Source: a virus
Virus record (IMG/VR): IMGVR_UViG_3300026484_000465
Coordinates: 1-56,421 of that record
DNA length: 56,421 nucleotides
Reading direction: 5' to 3' (one strand)
Shown here one piece after another: positions 27,049-36,022 of the stretch (position 1 is the first letter of the stretch; every line of letters begins with the position of its first letter). Both the position numbers and the translations under genes were made by a program. Below the pieces are notes generated by a model. It ran no database searches and was not told where the DNA came from. It saw only the letters and a list, made by a program, of their open reading frames with translations.

Positions 27049-28809
27049 ATGTCAAAAGGACTCGAAAATACAAAAACCCATCTTTTTTTGGGTTTTGTAA
27101 CAAAAGTAGATCCATTATACAATACTATAGAAATAGATTCTGCTTTATATGGAAAAATATACACTCAATATAACCCTGTTTTGGGATTGGAAAAAGATGA
27201 TTTAGTTTTAGTTTCTAAAATAGAGGGGTTTTTTAGTGTAATAGAAAAAACTATAGTAGATTACGATGAAAAACAATTATATGTAATTGATACTGAAAAG
27301 GAAAATATTGATGAAAGAATAAAAGAAATAAACTCAGAAGATTTGCCCGAAGAAGTTAAATATCCAGCTGATTTTTACATAAAAAAAGAAGAAGGTGATA
27401 AATCTGATAATGTCAGCACAAATGGGTATAGAATAACTAAAAAATTTATAGAATTTTTTTCAGGTTTAGCAACTATGAGGGTTGATTTTAACAGTGTCAG
27501 AATTTTAAGTAAAGCGTTTCTATTTTTTGGAATAAAAACAAAGGCTTTATTTAAGGTTACTGAAAATAAAACAGAAGACAACTCTTATGCCTTATTTATT
27601 CCTAAAAATAATAATAAACCATATTTAATAAATATTAAAGGAGATGTAAGGTCTGCACTATTTGAACATAAAATAGAAGTTGAATTACCTATACCAATAG
27701 AAAACATTGTTTTGTTAAATGCTGTAATATCAGACACAAAAGACATTATTTATGACTTAACAGAAACATCTTATGTTTATGATGATAATAAAAATACATT
27801 AACAGTAACAGATAAAGATAAAACACACAAAATATCAAGGGAAGCAATAAACCTTTTTACGGAGAATATAAATAAAAAATTATATAAATACTTTTCTTAT
27901 GAATGTGTGATAGATGGCAATAAATATCAGATAGTGAGTTATGAAGCAATAGATAAAAAAGGAAATAAATATAATTTTAATAACAATGTTTTTAATGTAT
28001 TAAAAAATAAAGAGGAAATTATTGTTGAAAAAGAAAAAATATATTCATCCGACACAATGAGAATATGGGGAAAATCTATGTACATTAAAAACACACCTAT
28101 ATCCGAGAGTCCATGGTATATGGAAATTTTATATAAGAAAGCCATAATTAACTTTTATTGTAATTTACAGGTAAATGTATCTGAAGCTGTTTATCTGAAT
28201 TCAAAAAATACTACATTAAACACATATAAACAATATAAATCGTATTTTAATATAAATACAAATATTGTAAATGCCAAATCTAATGTTATAAATATATCAT
28301 TAGATGATTCACTTGAAGATAAAGCAGCATATTTATTAAATATTAAAGACAGTGTAAATATTGTTTCAAATAAAAACAATATATTTGTTGTGCAATCTTT
28401 AAAAAGTGGAGATGCAATAAGTTTTTCTATTACAAAAAACAATAATGTGTATTTTACAAAAACAAATCAAATATATTCTGATTGTAAAACATTTATTGTT
28501 CCTTCTGGGCAAATTATTGCGAAATCATTATATATAAAGAAATATTTAATTGTAAAAGATGTTTTTACTGCGTTTGAAAAAGGAGTTTATTTAACTGCTC
28601 CAACAACTTACATAAAGGCAGATAATATATTTTATGTTGATACAGAAAAAAGTTATTTAAAAGCAAAAACTAATATTGTTTTATATATTGAAAAAGAAAA
28701 AATAAATGATGAAGATAAGAATACAACAATGTCATATATCTCTATGTCTAAATCAAGCATAATAGGGAATGCAAGTAGTGTTGTTATTCCTAATTTAAAG
28801 AAAGGTTAA
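27049..28809 (+). CDS. Baseplate spike/OB-fold protein candidate
   Basis: 586 aa. Residues 10-65 (GFVTKVDPLYNTIEID, NPVLGLEKDDLVLVSK) look like an OB-fold barrel as in gpV/gp5 central spikes. From about residue 370 the chain turns into regularly spaced hydrophobic strands with Asn/Lys turns (NIVNAKSNVINISLD, DSVNIVSNKNNIFVV, TYIKADNIFYVD), suggesting a triple-stranded beta-helix. No lysozyme motif is visible. It would form the membrane-puncturing tip; call moderate. Confidence 0.55.
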   Translation: MSKGLENTKTHLFLGFVTKVDPLYNTIEIDSALYGKIYTQYNPVLGLEKDDLVLVSKIEGFFSVIEKTIVDYDEKQLYVIDTEKENIDERIKEINSEDLPEEVKYPADFYIKKEEGDKSDNVSTNGYRITKKFIEFFSGLATMRVDFNSVRILSKAFLFFGIKTKALFKVTENKTEDNSYALFIPKNNNKPYLINIKGDVRSALFEHKIEVELPIPIENIVLLNAVISDTKDIIYDLTETSYVYDDNKNTLTVTDKDKTHKISREAINLFTENINKKLYKYFSYECVIDGNKYQIVSYEAIDKKGNKYNFNNNVFNVLKNKEEIIVEKEKIYSSDTMRIWGKSMYIKNTPISESPWYMEILYKKAIINFYCNLQVNVSEAVYLNSKNTTLNTYKQYKSYFNINTNIVNAKSNVINISLDDSLEDKAAYLLNIKDSVNIVSNKNNIFVVQSLKSGDAISFSITKNNNVYFTKTNQIYSDCKTFIVPSGQIIAKSLYIKKYLIVKDVFTAFEKGVYLTAPTTYIKADNIFYVDTEKSYLKAKTNIVLYIEKEKINDEDKNTTMSYISMSKSSIIGNASSVVIPNLKKG

Positions 28810-28814
28810 TTGCT

Positions 28815-29249
28815 GTGGTTATAGATGTAAATAATGTTGAAATTAAATCAATTTTAAATCAATTCCAGCCTTTTACTAGAATAGAAACTATTTCTTTTAT
28901 AGAGGCGGAACTAAATAAAAAAACTATAATAGAAGCACTAAATGATGATACAGTAAAAATAAAAGTTTTTTCTGACTGCATTAACGATGTTGAGTTTATT
29001 GGGAAAAAAATTGTATTACCTAATTTCTATACACTAAACAACGAATCACAAAAAAATCTAATATCTGTGTTTGAATTTGTTATCAATAAAATAAAAACCA
29101 CTCTTCCTTATAATAAAGAGAATGGGATATTGGTTGACATAAATAAAGGTAATATAAAAATAATAGATAATGGGTCTGGTTTTGAAAAAGAAACAATATT
29201 ATTGTATAATTTACTAACAATACAATTATGTGAAAAACTAAAAAAATAA
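28815..29249 (+). CDS. Small unrecognised tail protein
   Basis: 144 aa with a GTG start; AAAGG lies 9 nt upstream and no ATG fits. Soluble, with mixed helix and strand by pattern. It sits between the spike candidate and the tail chaperone. It may be a baseplate or tail assembly component; nothing specific can be seen. Confidence 0.6.
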   Translation: MVIDVNNVEIKSILNQFQPFTRIETISFIEAELNKKTIIEALNDDTVKIKVFSDCINDVEFIGKKIVLPNFYTLNNESQKNLISVFEFVINKIKTTLPYNKENGILVDINKGNIKIIDNGSGFEKETILLYNLLTIQLCEKLKK

Positions 29250-29262
29250 AAAGGAACAAAAA

Positions 29263-29817
29263 ATGAACGATACAATTAACACAGAGTTATTTAAAAACAA
29301 CAATATAAAACAAAATATGGAAGCAAAGAGTAGTACAGACAACAAAGATAAGTCTAAGAAAGAGGAATATGAGAATTTTTTTGATAAAACAATGGAAGAG
29401 TTAAAGTTAAGTGAAGAAGATATTGTTTATAGAATTGTAGAGTTAGTAGACAAAGGTTATATTGAAGATGAAGTAGCTATTTTAAATAAAATACATGTTA
29501 CTTTAAGAACTGGTTTTATATCAGAAACAGAAATACTTTATGAATATATGGAGCAAGAAGCCGATAATTCTGTAGGGGTTTTTGAATTTAAAGTAGCCTT
29601 AGCTGGTGTTGCTATGTGTTTATTTGAATATAAAGATAAAAAATTCGAACCAGTAAAAACACTTCATGATCTAAATAAAAAAGTTGCTTGGATTGAAGAA
29701 AATATTCCATTGGCAATACATACTCAAATCCAGATAAAATTAAACCGTTTAAAAAAAATAAGCACATTACTTGGTCACGAAAAGATAAATGATATGCTGG
29801 GAAAGTTGGGTGGCTAA
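29263..29817 (+). CDS. Tail assembly chaperone, short form (gpG-like)
   Basis: 184 aa, helical and acidic, no membrane segment. It is called from context: it lies directly before the tape measure gene and contains, four codons before its stop, the heptamer GGGAAAG at 29799-29805 in the frame G GGA AAG, the same site used in lambda G/T. Ribosomes that do not slip end with ...MLGKLGG. In lambda-like systems this form coats the tape measure protein during tail assembly. Confidence 0.8.
   Translation: MNDTINTELFKNNNIKQNMEAKSSTDNKDKSKKEEYENFFDKTMEELKLSEEDIVYRIVELVDKGYIEDEVAILNKIHVTLRTGFISETEILYEYMEQEADNSVGVFEFKVALAGVAMCLFEYKDKKFEPVKTLHDLNKKVAWIEENIPLAIHTQIQIKLNRLKKISTLLGHEKINDMLGKLGG
29799..29805 (+). 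promoter_or_regulatory. Programmed -1 frameshift site GGGAAAG
   Basis: Canonical X XXY YYZ slippery heptamer in the zero frame. After a -1 shift the frame reads VGWLIDYIKAYVDNK and stays open to 30098. No clear downstream pseudoknot was seen. Confidence 0.85.
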
Positions 29818-30098
29818 TAGACTATATCAAAGCTTATGTTGACAACAAAACAGCTAATGTTACTCTGAAAAAATTATTATTGGCTTGTTTTGTTATTGAA
29901 AACTTAAATAAAAAAAGATATTTAAAAATGAAAGCTTTAAATGATGTTATGATTGCATCTTTGAAAAAAAATGATGATTATAAAACAACTTACTCCTCTA
30001 TTTTAGAAAATATAGATAAATATTTTAATATAAAAAATGAAGAAAAGAAAGTGACAGAAAAAGACATGTTATTAGGTATAGAATTTTTAAAGGAATAA
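29805..30098 (+). CDS. Frameshift extension of the tail chaperone (gpT-like)
   Basis: 97 codons in the -1 frame, open from the slippery site to TAA just before the tape measure ATG. There is no credible independent start: the first possible one is TTG at 29880 without a ribosome site. Fused after residue 181 it gives a 278-aa long form. The domain is helical (LKKLLLACFVIENLNKK). In the lambda model the T part recruits tube protein to the chaperone-tape measure complex. Confidence 0.75.
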   Translation, partial: VGWLIDYIKAYVDNKTANVTLKKLLLACFVIENLNKKRYLKMKALNDVMIASLKKNDDYKTTYSSILENIDKYFNIKNEEKKVTEKDMLLGIEFLKE

Positions 30099-30099
30099 A

Positions 30100-33000
30100 A
30101 TGAATGATAATTTTATGAATGACCCATATATGATGATGATGATGATGCAACATCCTCAAACAAACACATCCCATATGTTTAACAGTATGATGGGTTATAA
30201 TCAATTCTTTATGCCAAATGCTAATACAGGTTATAATATAACAGGAAATATGTCGTTTTTAGACAAACAATATAATAATTATGATTTTGGGTTATCAGAT
30301 TATGTTACTCATAATCTATTAGGGCTACATAGACATATAGGTATGAATGGAATTGATGCTCAACTTGCTGCCTCAGCACAACATGATTTATCTATTGGTC
30401 ATGCTAATACTTATGGTTTAGAGTTAGGGTTAGGTGCTTTGGCTATGGGGTTACCTATGTTACCAGGTTTAGCTGTAGGAACTGGAGTTAGCGCTGTAGC
30501 AGATCAAGTAAGAGAAAATATAAATGATAGATACAAAAACTTTCAAAAAACTGCCCTTATTACATCTAATTTTATAGGAAAAGATGGAAGTGAAGGATTT
30601 GATAGTAATACAATTAAAGGAATAAATAAACAAATTAGAGATGAAGCTGCTGACGACACAATGTTTTCTGTAGATGACATTCAGGAAATGATGAAAAAAT
30701 TTAATTCACATGGATTTCTTAATGATGTTAACTCTAGTAGACAATACAAAGATATTGTTGGAACATTAAAAGACAGGGTTAGGGATTTGGCAGAGTTTTT
30801 AGGTGAAACTAATCCTAGTAAATTATTAGATGGTTTAACTAAATATAAATCAATAGGTTTTACTAGAGCCGAAACATTTGATATTATGAAACAGATAAAA
30901 GGCGTGTCAAATATATCAGGTATCTCTAAAGAAATCATAGAGCAACAAATAGGGATGGAAGTAGCACAAAAAGATAATGTAGGAACAGATGAAAGGATTA
31001 TAACAAAGAGAGTTTTATCTGAAGCGGCTCAAATAAATGCCTTAAGTAGAAGTGGATTTATGCCAGGTGTTTTTTCTGATAAAAAGAAGGCCTTATCTGT
31101 ATATTCTTCCTTAAATCAAGCTGCAAATGAAGTTATGCAAAGTGAGCAAGGAATGGGGCAAAACCAATTAATGTTTCTTGCTATGAATTTACAAAAAGAA
31201 AAAGGAGGCTCGTTAAATAAAAATTACCAAAAAATACTTGATATGAACTATTCTGAAAGAAATAAACTTATAACACATTTTCAACAAACAAACAAAGAAT
31301 TTGGCTCTTTCTTCTATGATAATGACTTACTTAGTACAGCAATTCAAAATAATAAAGAGGTGGGAAGTGTTGAACAATATAAAAACCCGATCATTCAACT
31401 AATAAAACATATAAAAAAAGAAATGCCGCATGCAGATAAAAATGAAATTCTTAAGGCTCTTAAATACAGAGGAATAAAAGGTGAACAATTAAGTATGGCG
31501 GGTGTTTTAGTGCAAGGCTATGAAACTTATGGAAATTTTAATTGGCTTACAAGCCAAAATGATTCAGTTAAATCAAATACTGATATTAGAAATGCATTTA
31601 ACAAATATTCTCTTGCAAGAGAAAAAACTAGCACTGCTGCATATATTGGAAGAAAATGGAGACATACTACAGAATGGTTGGGTGATATATTCGGTGGAGA
31701 TTATGGAGAAGAAATTGCCGCTGAAATTCAAGATATGAATAGGGGAATAACAGCCTATCCTAAAGAAAATAAAAGTTTTGTTTTACGACATAAAATTGCT
31801 GACTTTAAAACAAAACTCGGGGTTAAGAATGTTTATAAATTTTTAGCAAAAAATTATAGTGATATTATGGATACTTCAAAAAAAGATCCATTAAAAGAAA
31901 AAGAAGAGCTTTTAAAAGATATTCAAAATAATGTTTTAGTTAGGTCTGGCTCAATAGATGCAACAGCAGCATTTAAGATGGCTTTCAAGAGAAAATATAA
32001 AAATGATAGCAGTATGTCGGCTATTGATTATTTTAAACAAGCATATGGAGAAAAAGCTAAAACTTACCATATGCTTCCTTTTACAGAGATGTTTCATGCT
32101 TTTGATAGTGATTATTTAAAAGTTATGCTTGCAGACAATATCTCAACAGGGGATTATATATCTGTATTTAAAAAGAATAATGAATTTAAACATGTTAAGA
32201 AATCATGGGGAAACATTATAAAAGATAAAGGTCATACAGGATTAGAAGAGATGTATCTGTTAGAGAGAAATGCACCAAAAACAAAAAAAGAAGCAAAGAA
32301 ACTAATACAAGGGTATGAATATTATAATGAATTCTCAGAAGAAAAGAAAGAAAATAAAAACATTACTTTTAAAGAATTTTTAGCCAAACAAAAGAAAGTA
32401 AAAAATGATAAACTTATCCGTAGTTTTGTGTCTAATGAAAATGAATTTAAAGAAGTGAAAAATTTAGGTAAAAATCAAGTTAATAAATTGTATTTAGCTG
32501 CTTCAAAAGGTAATGTGTCTGATTTTAAAGAATTGATTAAATCTCCTAAAATAGATTTAGTTACAGACCCAAAAGTTTTAGATAGATTAAGGGCTAATAT
32601 AAAAAAAAGCAAGACTATAGATAGTGAAGACAAAATAGAAATGGTTGCCGAAATAGATAAAACTGTAGCAATGAAAAATGTAAAATTCTTTACTCCAAAA
32701 AAAATAAAAGAATTGGAAGAGGGTGGGGCAATCAAGTTTGCTATAGGATTACAAACGTTAAACAAAGAGCAAAGAAATAAGATGCTTAAAGCTGTAAAAA
32801 ACAATGATACAAAAACTATGTTATCTATAGCAACAGATTCCAATGATGGTAACTTATTACAAAATACTAGACAATTTGTTGCTTCTTACGGTGGTGGTGA
32901 TATGGCTAAAGCATTAAAAAGTGGTGTTAGTGCAGCTAGACAAAAAGAGCTAGGAATTGTTGACGATATGAAAGATCTTCTTAACGTTAAAGACGACAAA

Positions 33001-33297
33001 GTAATGCAAAAAGTATTATCCAAAATGGGTGATGGAGATATGTATGGAGCATATTCTATAGTTAAAAAACAGCAAGGTAACCAAAATATGAGTTACGAAG
33101 ACTTTACTAGAATTCAAAGTTTAGCTAATGTAAGTTCAGAATTTGGGTTTGAAAATAAGGAAGATAAAAAAACACTAGCATCAACAGCTCATCTTACAGA
33201 CAGGCAAACAAAACAAGTAACTTTAGCATTAACAAAAAAACAAACAAGTTTATTAACTGAAATTAAAGACATTTTAGATAAAATAGAAAAAAAATAG
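30100..33297 (+). CDS. Tape measure protein
   Basis: 1065 aa, the second longest protein here, directly after the frameshifted chaperone. N terminus is Met-rich with a run of six Met (residues 12-17). A Gly/Ala/Leu-rich hydrophobic segment at about 107-134 (GALAMGLPMLPGLAVGTG) may insert into a membrane during DNA delivery; the rest is long Lys/Glu/Asn-rich helix. At the usual 0.15 nm per residue it predicts a tail of about 160 nm. A KTA motif (FQKTAL) at about 149-152 follows the hydrophobic part. It shares the tail operon. Confidence 0.8.
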   Translation: MNDNFMNDPYMMMMMMQHPQTNTSHMFNSMMGYNQFFMPNANTGYNITGNMSFLDKQYNNYDFGLSDYVTHNLLGLHRHIGMNGIDAQLAASAQHDLSIGHANTYGLELGLGALAMGLPMLPGLAVGTGVSAVADQVRENINDRYKNFQKTALITSNFIGKDGSEGFDSNTIKGINKQIRDEAADDTMFSVDDIQEMMKKFNSHGFLNDVNSSRQYKDIVGTLKDRVRDLAEFLGETNPSKLLDGLTKYKSIGFTRAETFDIMKQIKGVSNISGISKEIIEQQIGMEVAQKDNVGTDERIITKRVLSEAAQINALSRSGFMPGVFSDKKKALSVYSSLNQAANEVMQSEQGMGQNQLMFLAMNLQKEKGGSLNKNYQKILDMNYSERNKLITHFQQTNKEFGSFFYDNDLLSTAIQNNKEVGSVEQYKNPIIQLIKHIKKEMPHADKNEILKALKYRGIKGEQLSMAGVLVQGYETYGNFNWLTSQNDSVKSNTDIRNAFNKYSLAREKTSTAAYIGRKWRHTTEWLGDIFGGDYGEEIAAEIQDMNRGITAYPKENKSFVLRHKIADFKTKLGVKNVYKFLAKNYSDIMDTSKKDPLKEKEELLKDIQNNVLVRSGSIDATAAFKMAFKRKYKNDSSMSAIDYFKQAYGEKAKTYHMLPFTEMFHAFDSDYLKVMLADNISTGDYISVFKKNNEFKHVKKSWGNIIKDKGHTGLEEMYLLERNAPKTKKEAKKLIQGYEYYNEFSEEKKENKNITFKEFLAKQKKVKNDKLIRSFVSNENEFKEVKNLGKNQVNKLYLAASKGNVSDFKELIKSPKIDLVTDPKVLDRLRANIKKSKTIDSEDKIEMVAEIDKTVAMKNVKFFTPKKIKELEEGGAIKFAIGLQTLNKEQRNKMLKAVKNNDTKTMLSIATDSNDGNLLQNTRQFVASYGGGDMAKALKSGVSAARQKELGIVDDMKDLLNVKDDKVMQKVLSKMGDGDMYGAYSIVKKQQGNQNMSYEDFTRIQSLANVSSEFGFENKEDKKTLASTAHLTDRQTKQVTLALTKKQTSLLTEIKDILDKIEKK

Positions 33298-33308
33298 GAT
33301 GGTAGAAG

Positions 33309-33662
33309 ATGGGAGATTTAAGAAGAGGAGTTATTAGTAAGGGAAGAGAAGATAAAGTAGAAGATTTAATTGTAAGTAAAAATGTTGGATTACGATACGA
33401 TTTAGCCGTAGATAGAGCAATTAGTGGAGATGCAGGTATAAGAAAAGATATTAATTCTAAAAAAGGTCTTGTAAGAGGAACCATTTTAACAATAAACAAA
33501 AAAACACCAAATAAAACAATAAATATTAATGGTATGCTGTTTTCAGATAAATTTTCAGGAGAGTATATTGCGAATAATATAACAAAAGAAGTTAGTGGGG
33601 GTGAAATATCTGCCCCATATAAAAATACATCAGTTGGATTTGTAGGTGTTTCTAATGGGTAA
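33309..33662 (+). CDS. Small unrecognised baseplate-region protein
   Basis: 117 aa, ribosome site AGGATGG before ATG. Short beta-rich protein with Gly-containing turns (GMLFSDKFSGEY). It lies between tape measure and hub candidate, overlapping the latter by 8 bases, so it is likely a baseplate or hub-associated part. Family not recognised. Confidence 0.6.
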   Translation: MGDLRRGVISKGREDKVEDLIVSKNVGLRYDLAVDRAISGDAGIRKDINSKKGLVRGTILTINKKTPNKTININGMLFSDKFSGEYIANNITKEVSGGEISAPYKNTSVGFVGVSNG

Positions 33663-35373
33663 TATAACACTTCAAGATAAAATGTTAGAAAAAACAAATG
33701 TTATTACAAGAAGTAGCATATCACATGTTGCTACAACACAAGAATTTTCGCCAATAGGTAATAATAAAAAAATATTTTATTATGGGAAAGATATATCTTC
33801 TATTAATCTTACTGTGCAATCTTTAGACAAAAAAGGCTTTTCTCCTGATAAACAATTTAAATTATTTTCAAATGAATTCTCAGGGGAAATAAAATTAGAT
33901 TCTATAAATGTCAATGAATATTCTGAATTACCTTATACTATTACACAAATATCAGGAATAGGGAAAAGTAATGAACAAATAAATGTAGTTAATTCTGACA
34001 ATATAAAGATAATCAAAGGGTTAGAAGATATTTATAGTTTAAATTGGCAGACAACATATACACCACATTTAGGAACAGGATATAGTCTTAGTGTATCAGC
34101 TAAAACAAAAGAATTAGCGAACAAAGAAACATTCAGTTTTAGTGTAGGTGAAAAAACATTTAATATAGGTAAGAAAAGTGCTAAATTATTAAATATAACA
34201 AAACAATTAAATAGGGTATATTCAGGGGTATCTATTTCCAAATCAGATCCTTTGCCACTAGTCTTATCAAAAACAGTAGTAATTTCTACAACTGAAAACC
34301 CTTTATTACTTGATATAGTTGGCGGAGATAAAGTATTATTTTATTCAGCAACAAAAATAAATAACTTATTTCATACTTATATAAAAAAAGGAGATGTTGT
34401 AGGTTTTCTATCAGAACTTATAGGAAATGAGATAAAGATAACGGAAGGAAGAAATATTTCCCCTGTTTTACAAGCCTTAAAAAATACTTCTACAACAGGA
34501 GGGAGTCTTGTAAATAACAGAATTAATGAGGCTGTTACAAAATTTTTACAACCTAAAATTTGTACAGTTGGAGATATAATCTCCCAAATACTAAATTTTA
34601 TAGGAATGGAATTTTATTATTCTTACCAAACTGATAGTTATACAATAGACTCTCCTAGAATTTTATATTTTGAAGGTAACAAATCTGATATTGTTTTATC
34701 AAAAGATGATGTTATTTCAATTAGTTCTAACAATAATCTAGCTTCAACTCCATCTTTGATGATACCTAATATAGATTTTAAAAATATGACGCTTTCCAGT
34801 ATTGCACAAAATTGTTCACAAATGTTAGCAGGATATATTTTAAAAAAGATGAGCAAACTTAAAGACTTACCTGTTTTTAAAATAGAAACATTTAGTGTTC
34901 CTGAGATATTGTTCCCTGTTGAAAAAGAATTAAATAAGAAAAGCTTATTTGAGAAAATGAATGGATATTTTTCTGATGTCTGGTTATACTATGCTGGATT
35001 ATCAATGAGAAGTGTTTTTTCTAATATAAACAATGGAAATATTCAAATAGTGCCTAATTTTGATATAATAGAACCTCACAAATGGTATAAGATAGAAGAT
35101 ACTTGGTATTATGTTACAAGTATATCTATTTCCTTTAGTAGGGGTAGCATAATTATGAACTTACAGTATTCTGGAATCTATGACCAGGATTTATATAAGA
35201 TTCTTGATGAATTGAAGCAAATAATGGGCGATAGTACTCAATGTGAAAAAACATTTAATGATTTTTTCAAAGACAAATATACGCCCTTTAACCAAAAAGT
35301 GAGTAATAAATCAAAACCATCAGAGGTAATTGAAGATATTAAAAATCAGAATATTAAGCAATTAGATTTTTAA
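33655..35373 (+). CDS. Baseplate hub candidate
   Basis: 572 aa from the ATG at 33655 (a GTG at 33646 is in frame but less likely). Beta-rich N-terminal domains are followed by a C-terminal part, WYKIEDTWYYVTSISISFSR then IIMNLQYSGIYDQ, typical of gp27/gpD-type hub proteins, where a short barrel ends with a ligand-like beta hairpin. The position after the tape measure gene agrees. The call is by pattern and order. Confidence 0.55.
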   Translation: MGNITLQDKMLEKTNVITRSSISHVATTQEFSPIGNNKKIFYYGKDISSINLTVQSLDKKGFSPDKQFKLFSNEFSGEIKLDSINVNEYSELPYTITQISGIGKSNEQINVVNSDNIKIIKGLEDIYSLNWQTTYTPHLGTGYSLSVSAKTKELANKETFSFSVGEKTFNIGKKSAKLLNITKQLNRVYSGVSISKSDPLPLVLSKTVVISTTENPLLLDIVGGDKVLFYSATKINNLFHTYIKKGDVVGFLSELIGNEIKITEGRNISPVLQALKNTSTTGGSLVNNRINEAVTKFLQPKICTVGDIISQILNFIGMEFYYSYQTDSYTIDSPRILYFEGNKSDIVLSKDDVISISSNNNLASTPSLMIPNIDFKNMTLSSIAQNCSQMLAGYILKKMSKLKDLPVFKIETFSVPEILFPVEKELNKKSLFEKMNGYFSDVWLYYAGLSMRSVFSNINNGNIQIVPNFDIIEPHKWYKIEDTWYYVTSISISFSRGSIIMNLQYSGIYDQDLYKILDELKQIMGDSTQCEKTFNDFFKDKYTPFNQKVSNKSKPSEVIEDIKNQNIKQLDF

Positions 35374-35377
35374 TTCC

Positions 35378-35406
35378 TTGACCATTTTGATTTATTATGA
35401 TAAAAT
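35378..35406 (+). promoter_or_regulatory. Full sigma-70-like promoter before 35428
   Basis: TTGACC at 35378-35383 and TAAAAT at 35401-35406 with a 17-bp spacer; AAAC, A-run and GG follow. Confidence 0.75.
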
Positions 35407-35427
35407 AAACAAAAAAAAGGAAAGAAA

Positions 35428-35799
35428 ATGGATTTACTAAAAGTAGCAAACGACCCATATGCGAGTTATTTAACAAAAACAGCCGCGGTAATCAGTGATT
35501 TTGAACAAGGAAGAATTACAGCTGATGAAGCGTTTGGAGCAGCTCAAGAAATGGGGATTGCACCACAAGATTTAGTTGCAGCTCAAGAAGTTTTATTTAA
35601 AGAAGCTTCAGAAAGTGCTAGCCTTGAAAAAGTAGCATCAATTGTAGATGACCCTTATTGCACACCACTTGAAAAAGTAGCAGCGATTGTAGACGGTATT
35701 GCTGCAGGAACTGTTGATTATGATGCAGGAACTCAAGTTGCAGCTCAATTAGGATTTGATGCTCAAGACATGGAATATATCTACGCACAAACTCACTAA
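35428..35799 (+). CDS. Multi-site KTA/KVA protein, core/scaffold candidate
   Basis: 123 aa, acidic and Ala-rich, helical. The hydrophobic-x-K-x-A motif occurs five times: LLKVA (3-7), LTKTA, LFKEA, LEKVA and LEKVA. The units around DPYASYLTKTAAVISDFEQG and DPYCTPLEKVAAIVDGIAAG are internal repeats. If the motif is a protease site, this protein would be cut into small peptides as phage core or scaffold proteins are. It has its own promoter and terminator, which fits high expression. Confidence 0.7.
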   Translation: MDLLKVANDPYASYLTKTAAVISDFEQGRITADEAFGAAQEMGIAPQDLVAAQEVLFKEASESASLEKVASIVDDPYCTPLEKVAAIVDGIAAGTVDYDAGTQVAAQLGFDAQDMEYIYAQTH

Positions 35800-35811
35800 G
35801 CTAACCTAAAA

Positions 35812-35839
35812 AAAAGGAGGGTGCTTATACCCCCCTTTT
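35812..35839. terminator. Two-way terminator between convergent units
   Basis: AAAAGGAGGG (35812-35821) pairs with CCCCCCTTTT (35830-35839). Read on the minus strand the single non-Watson-Crick position becomes G-U and a longer T-run follows, so it is stronger there. The stop codon of the small minus-strand gene is in the loop. Confidence 0.75.
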
Positions 35840-35947
35840 AAGAACCATCAAAATAAATAAAACCAACTTAACTACTAATTTAACTGAATCAAGTATAGTT
35901 TTTTTTAATATCATGATGGATGCACTAGGCTTACTTACATCAAACAT
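35825..35947 (-). CDS. Small membrane protein, 40 aa
   Basis: A 41-codon frame with ATAAAGGAATAAA before ATG, a good ribosome site. The protein has a polar N terminus (MFDVSKPSASIMILKK) and one hydrophobic segment at about 18-36 (VKLVVKLVLFILMVL) ending in KRGV. Its stop lies in the loop of a terminator, as for other genes here, which supports it being real. It would be the last gene of the minus operon from 38221. The role is unknown; a holin-like or other small membrane effector is possible but not shown. Confidence 0.55.
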   Translation of the reverse strand: MFDVSKPSASIMILKKTILDSVKLVVKLVLFILMVLKRGV

Positions 35948-36010
35948 TTTATTCCTTTATCTTAAATTTCTCTTTTAATATAGAGATTCCTTTGATAAGG
36001 GCCTAGTGCA
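35931..36010 (-). promoter_or_regulatory. 10-bp inverted repeat enclosing the start of the small membrane gene
   Basis: TGCACTAGGC (35931-35940) and GCCTAGTGCA (36001-36010) are perfect inverse copies with 60 bases between. On the minus-strand transcript the ribosome site and ATG of the 40-aa gene lie inside this loop, and a smaller TCTCT/AGAGA hairpin (35969-35986) is nested within. It may control translation. No other gene was seen in the 35800-36022 stretch. Confidence 0.55.
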
Positions 36011-36022
36011 CAAATATATAAC

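Noticed and set aside
29880-30098. Separate 72-aa gene with a TTG start
   Set aside because: No ribosome site at the TTG, and the frame is open back to an exact GGGAAAG slip site, so it is the frameshift extension.
32475-32843. Minus-strand 122-aa frame with hydrophobic stretches
   Set aside because: Lies inside the tape measure gene; hydrophobicity comes from reading Lys/Asn codons backwards.
33263-33697. Minus-strand 144-aa frame across the 33309 gene
   Set aside because: Antisense of two coding regions in a plus-strand operon, with no start signals.
35925-36012. tRNA or other known RNA gene at the 10-bp inverted repeat
   Set aside because: No D, anticodon or T-arm pattern and no CCA; the arms enclose a ribosome site instead.
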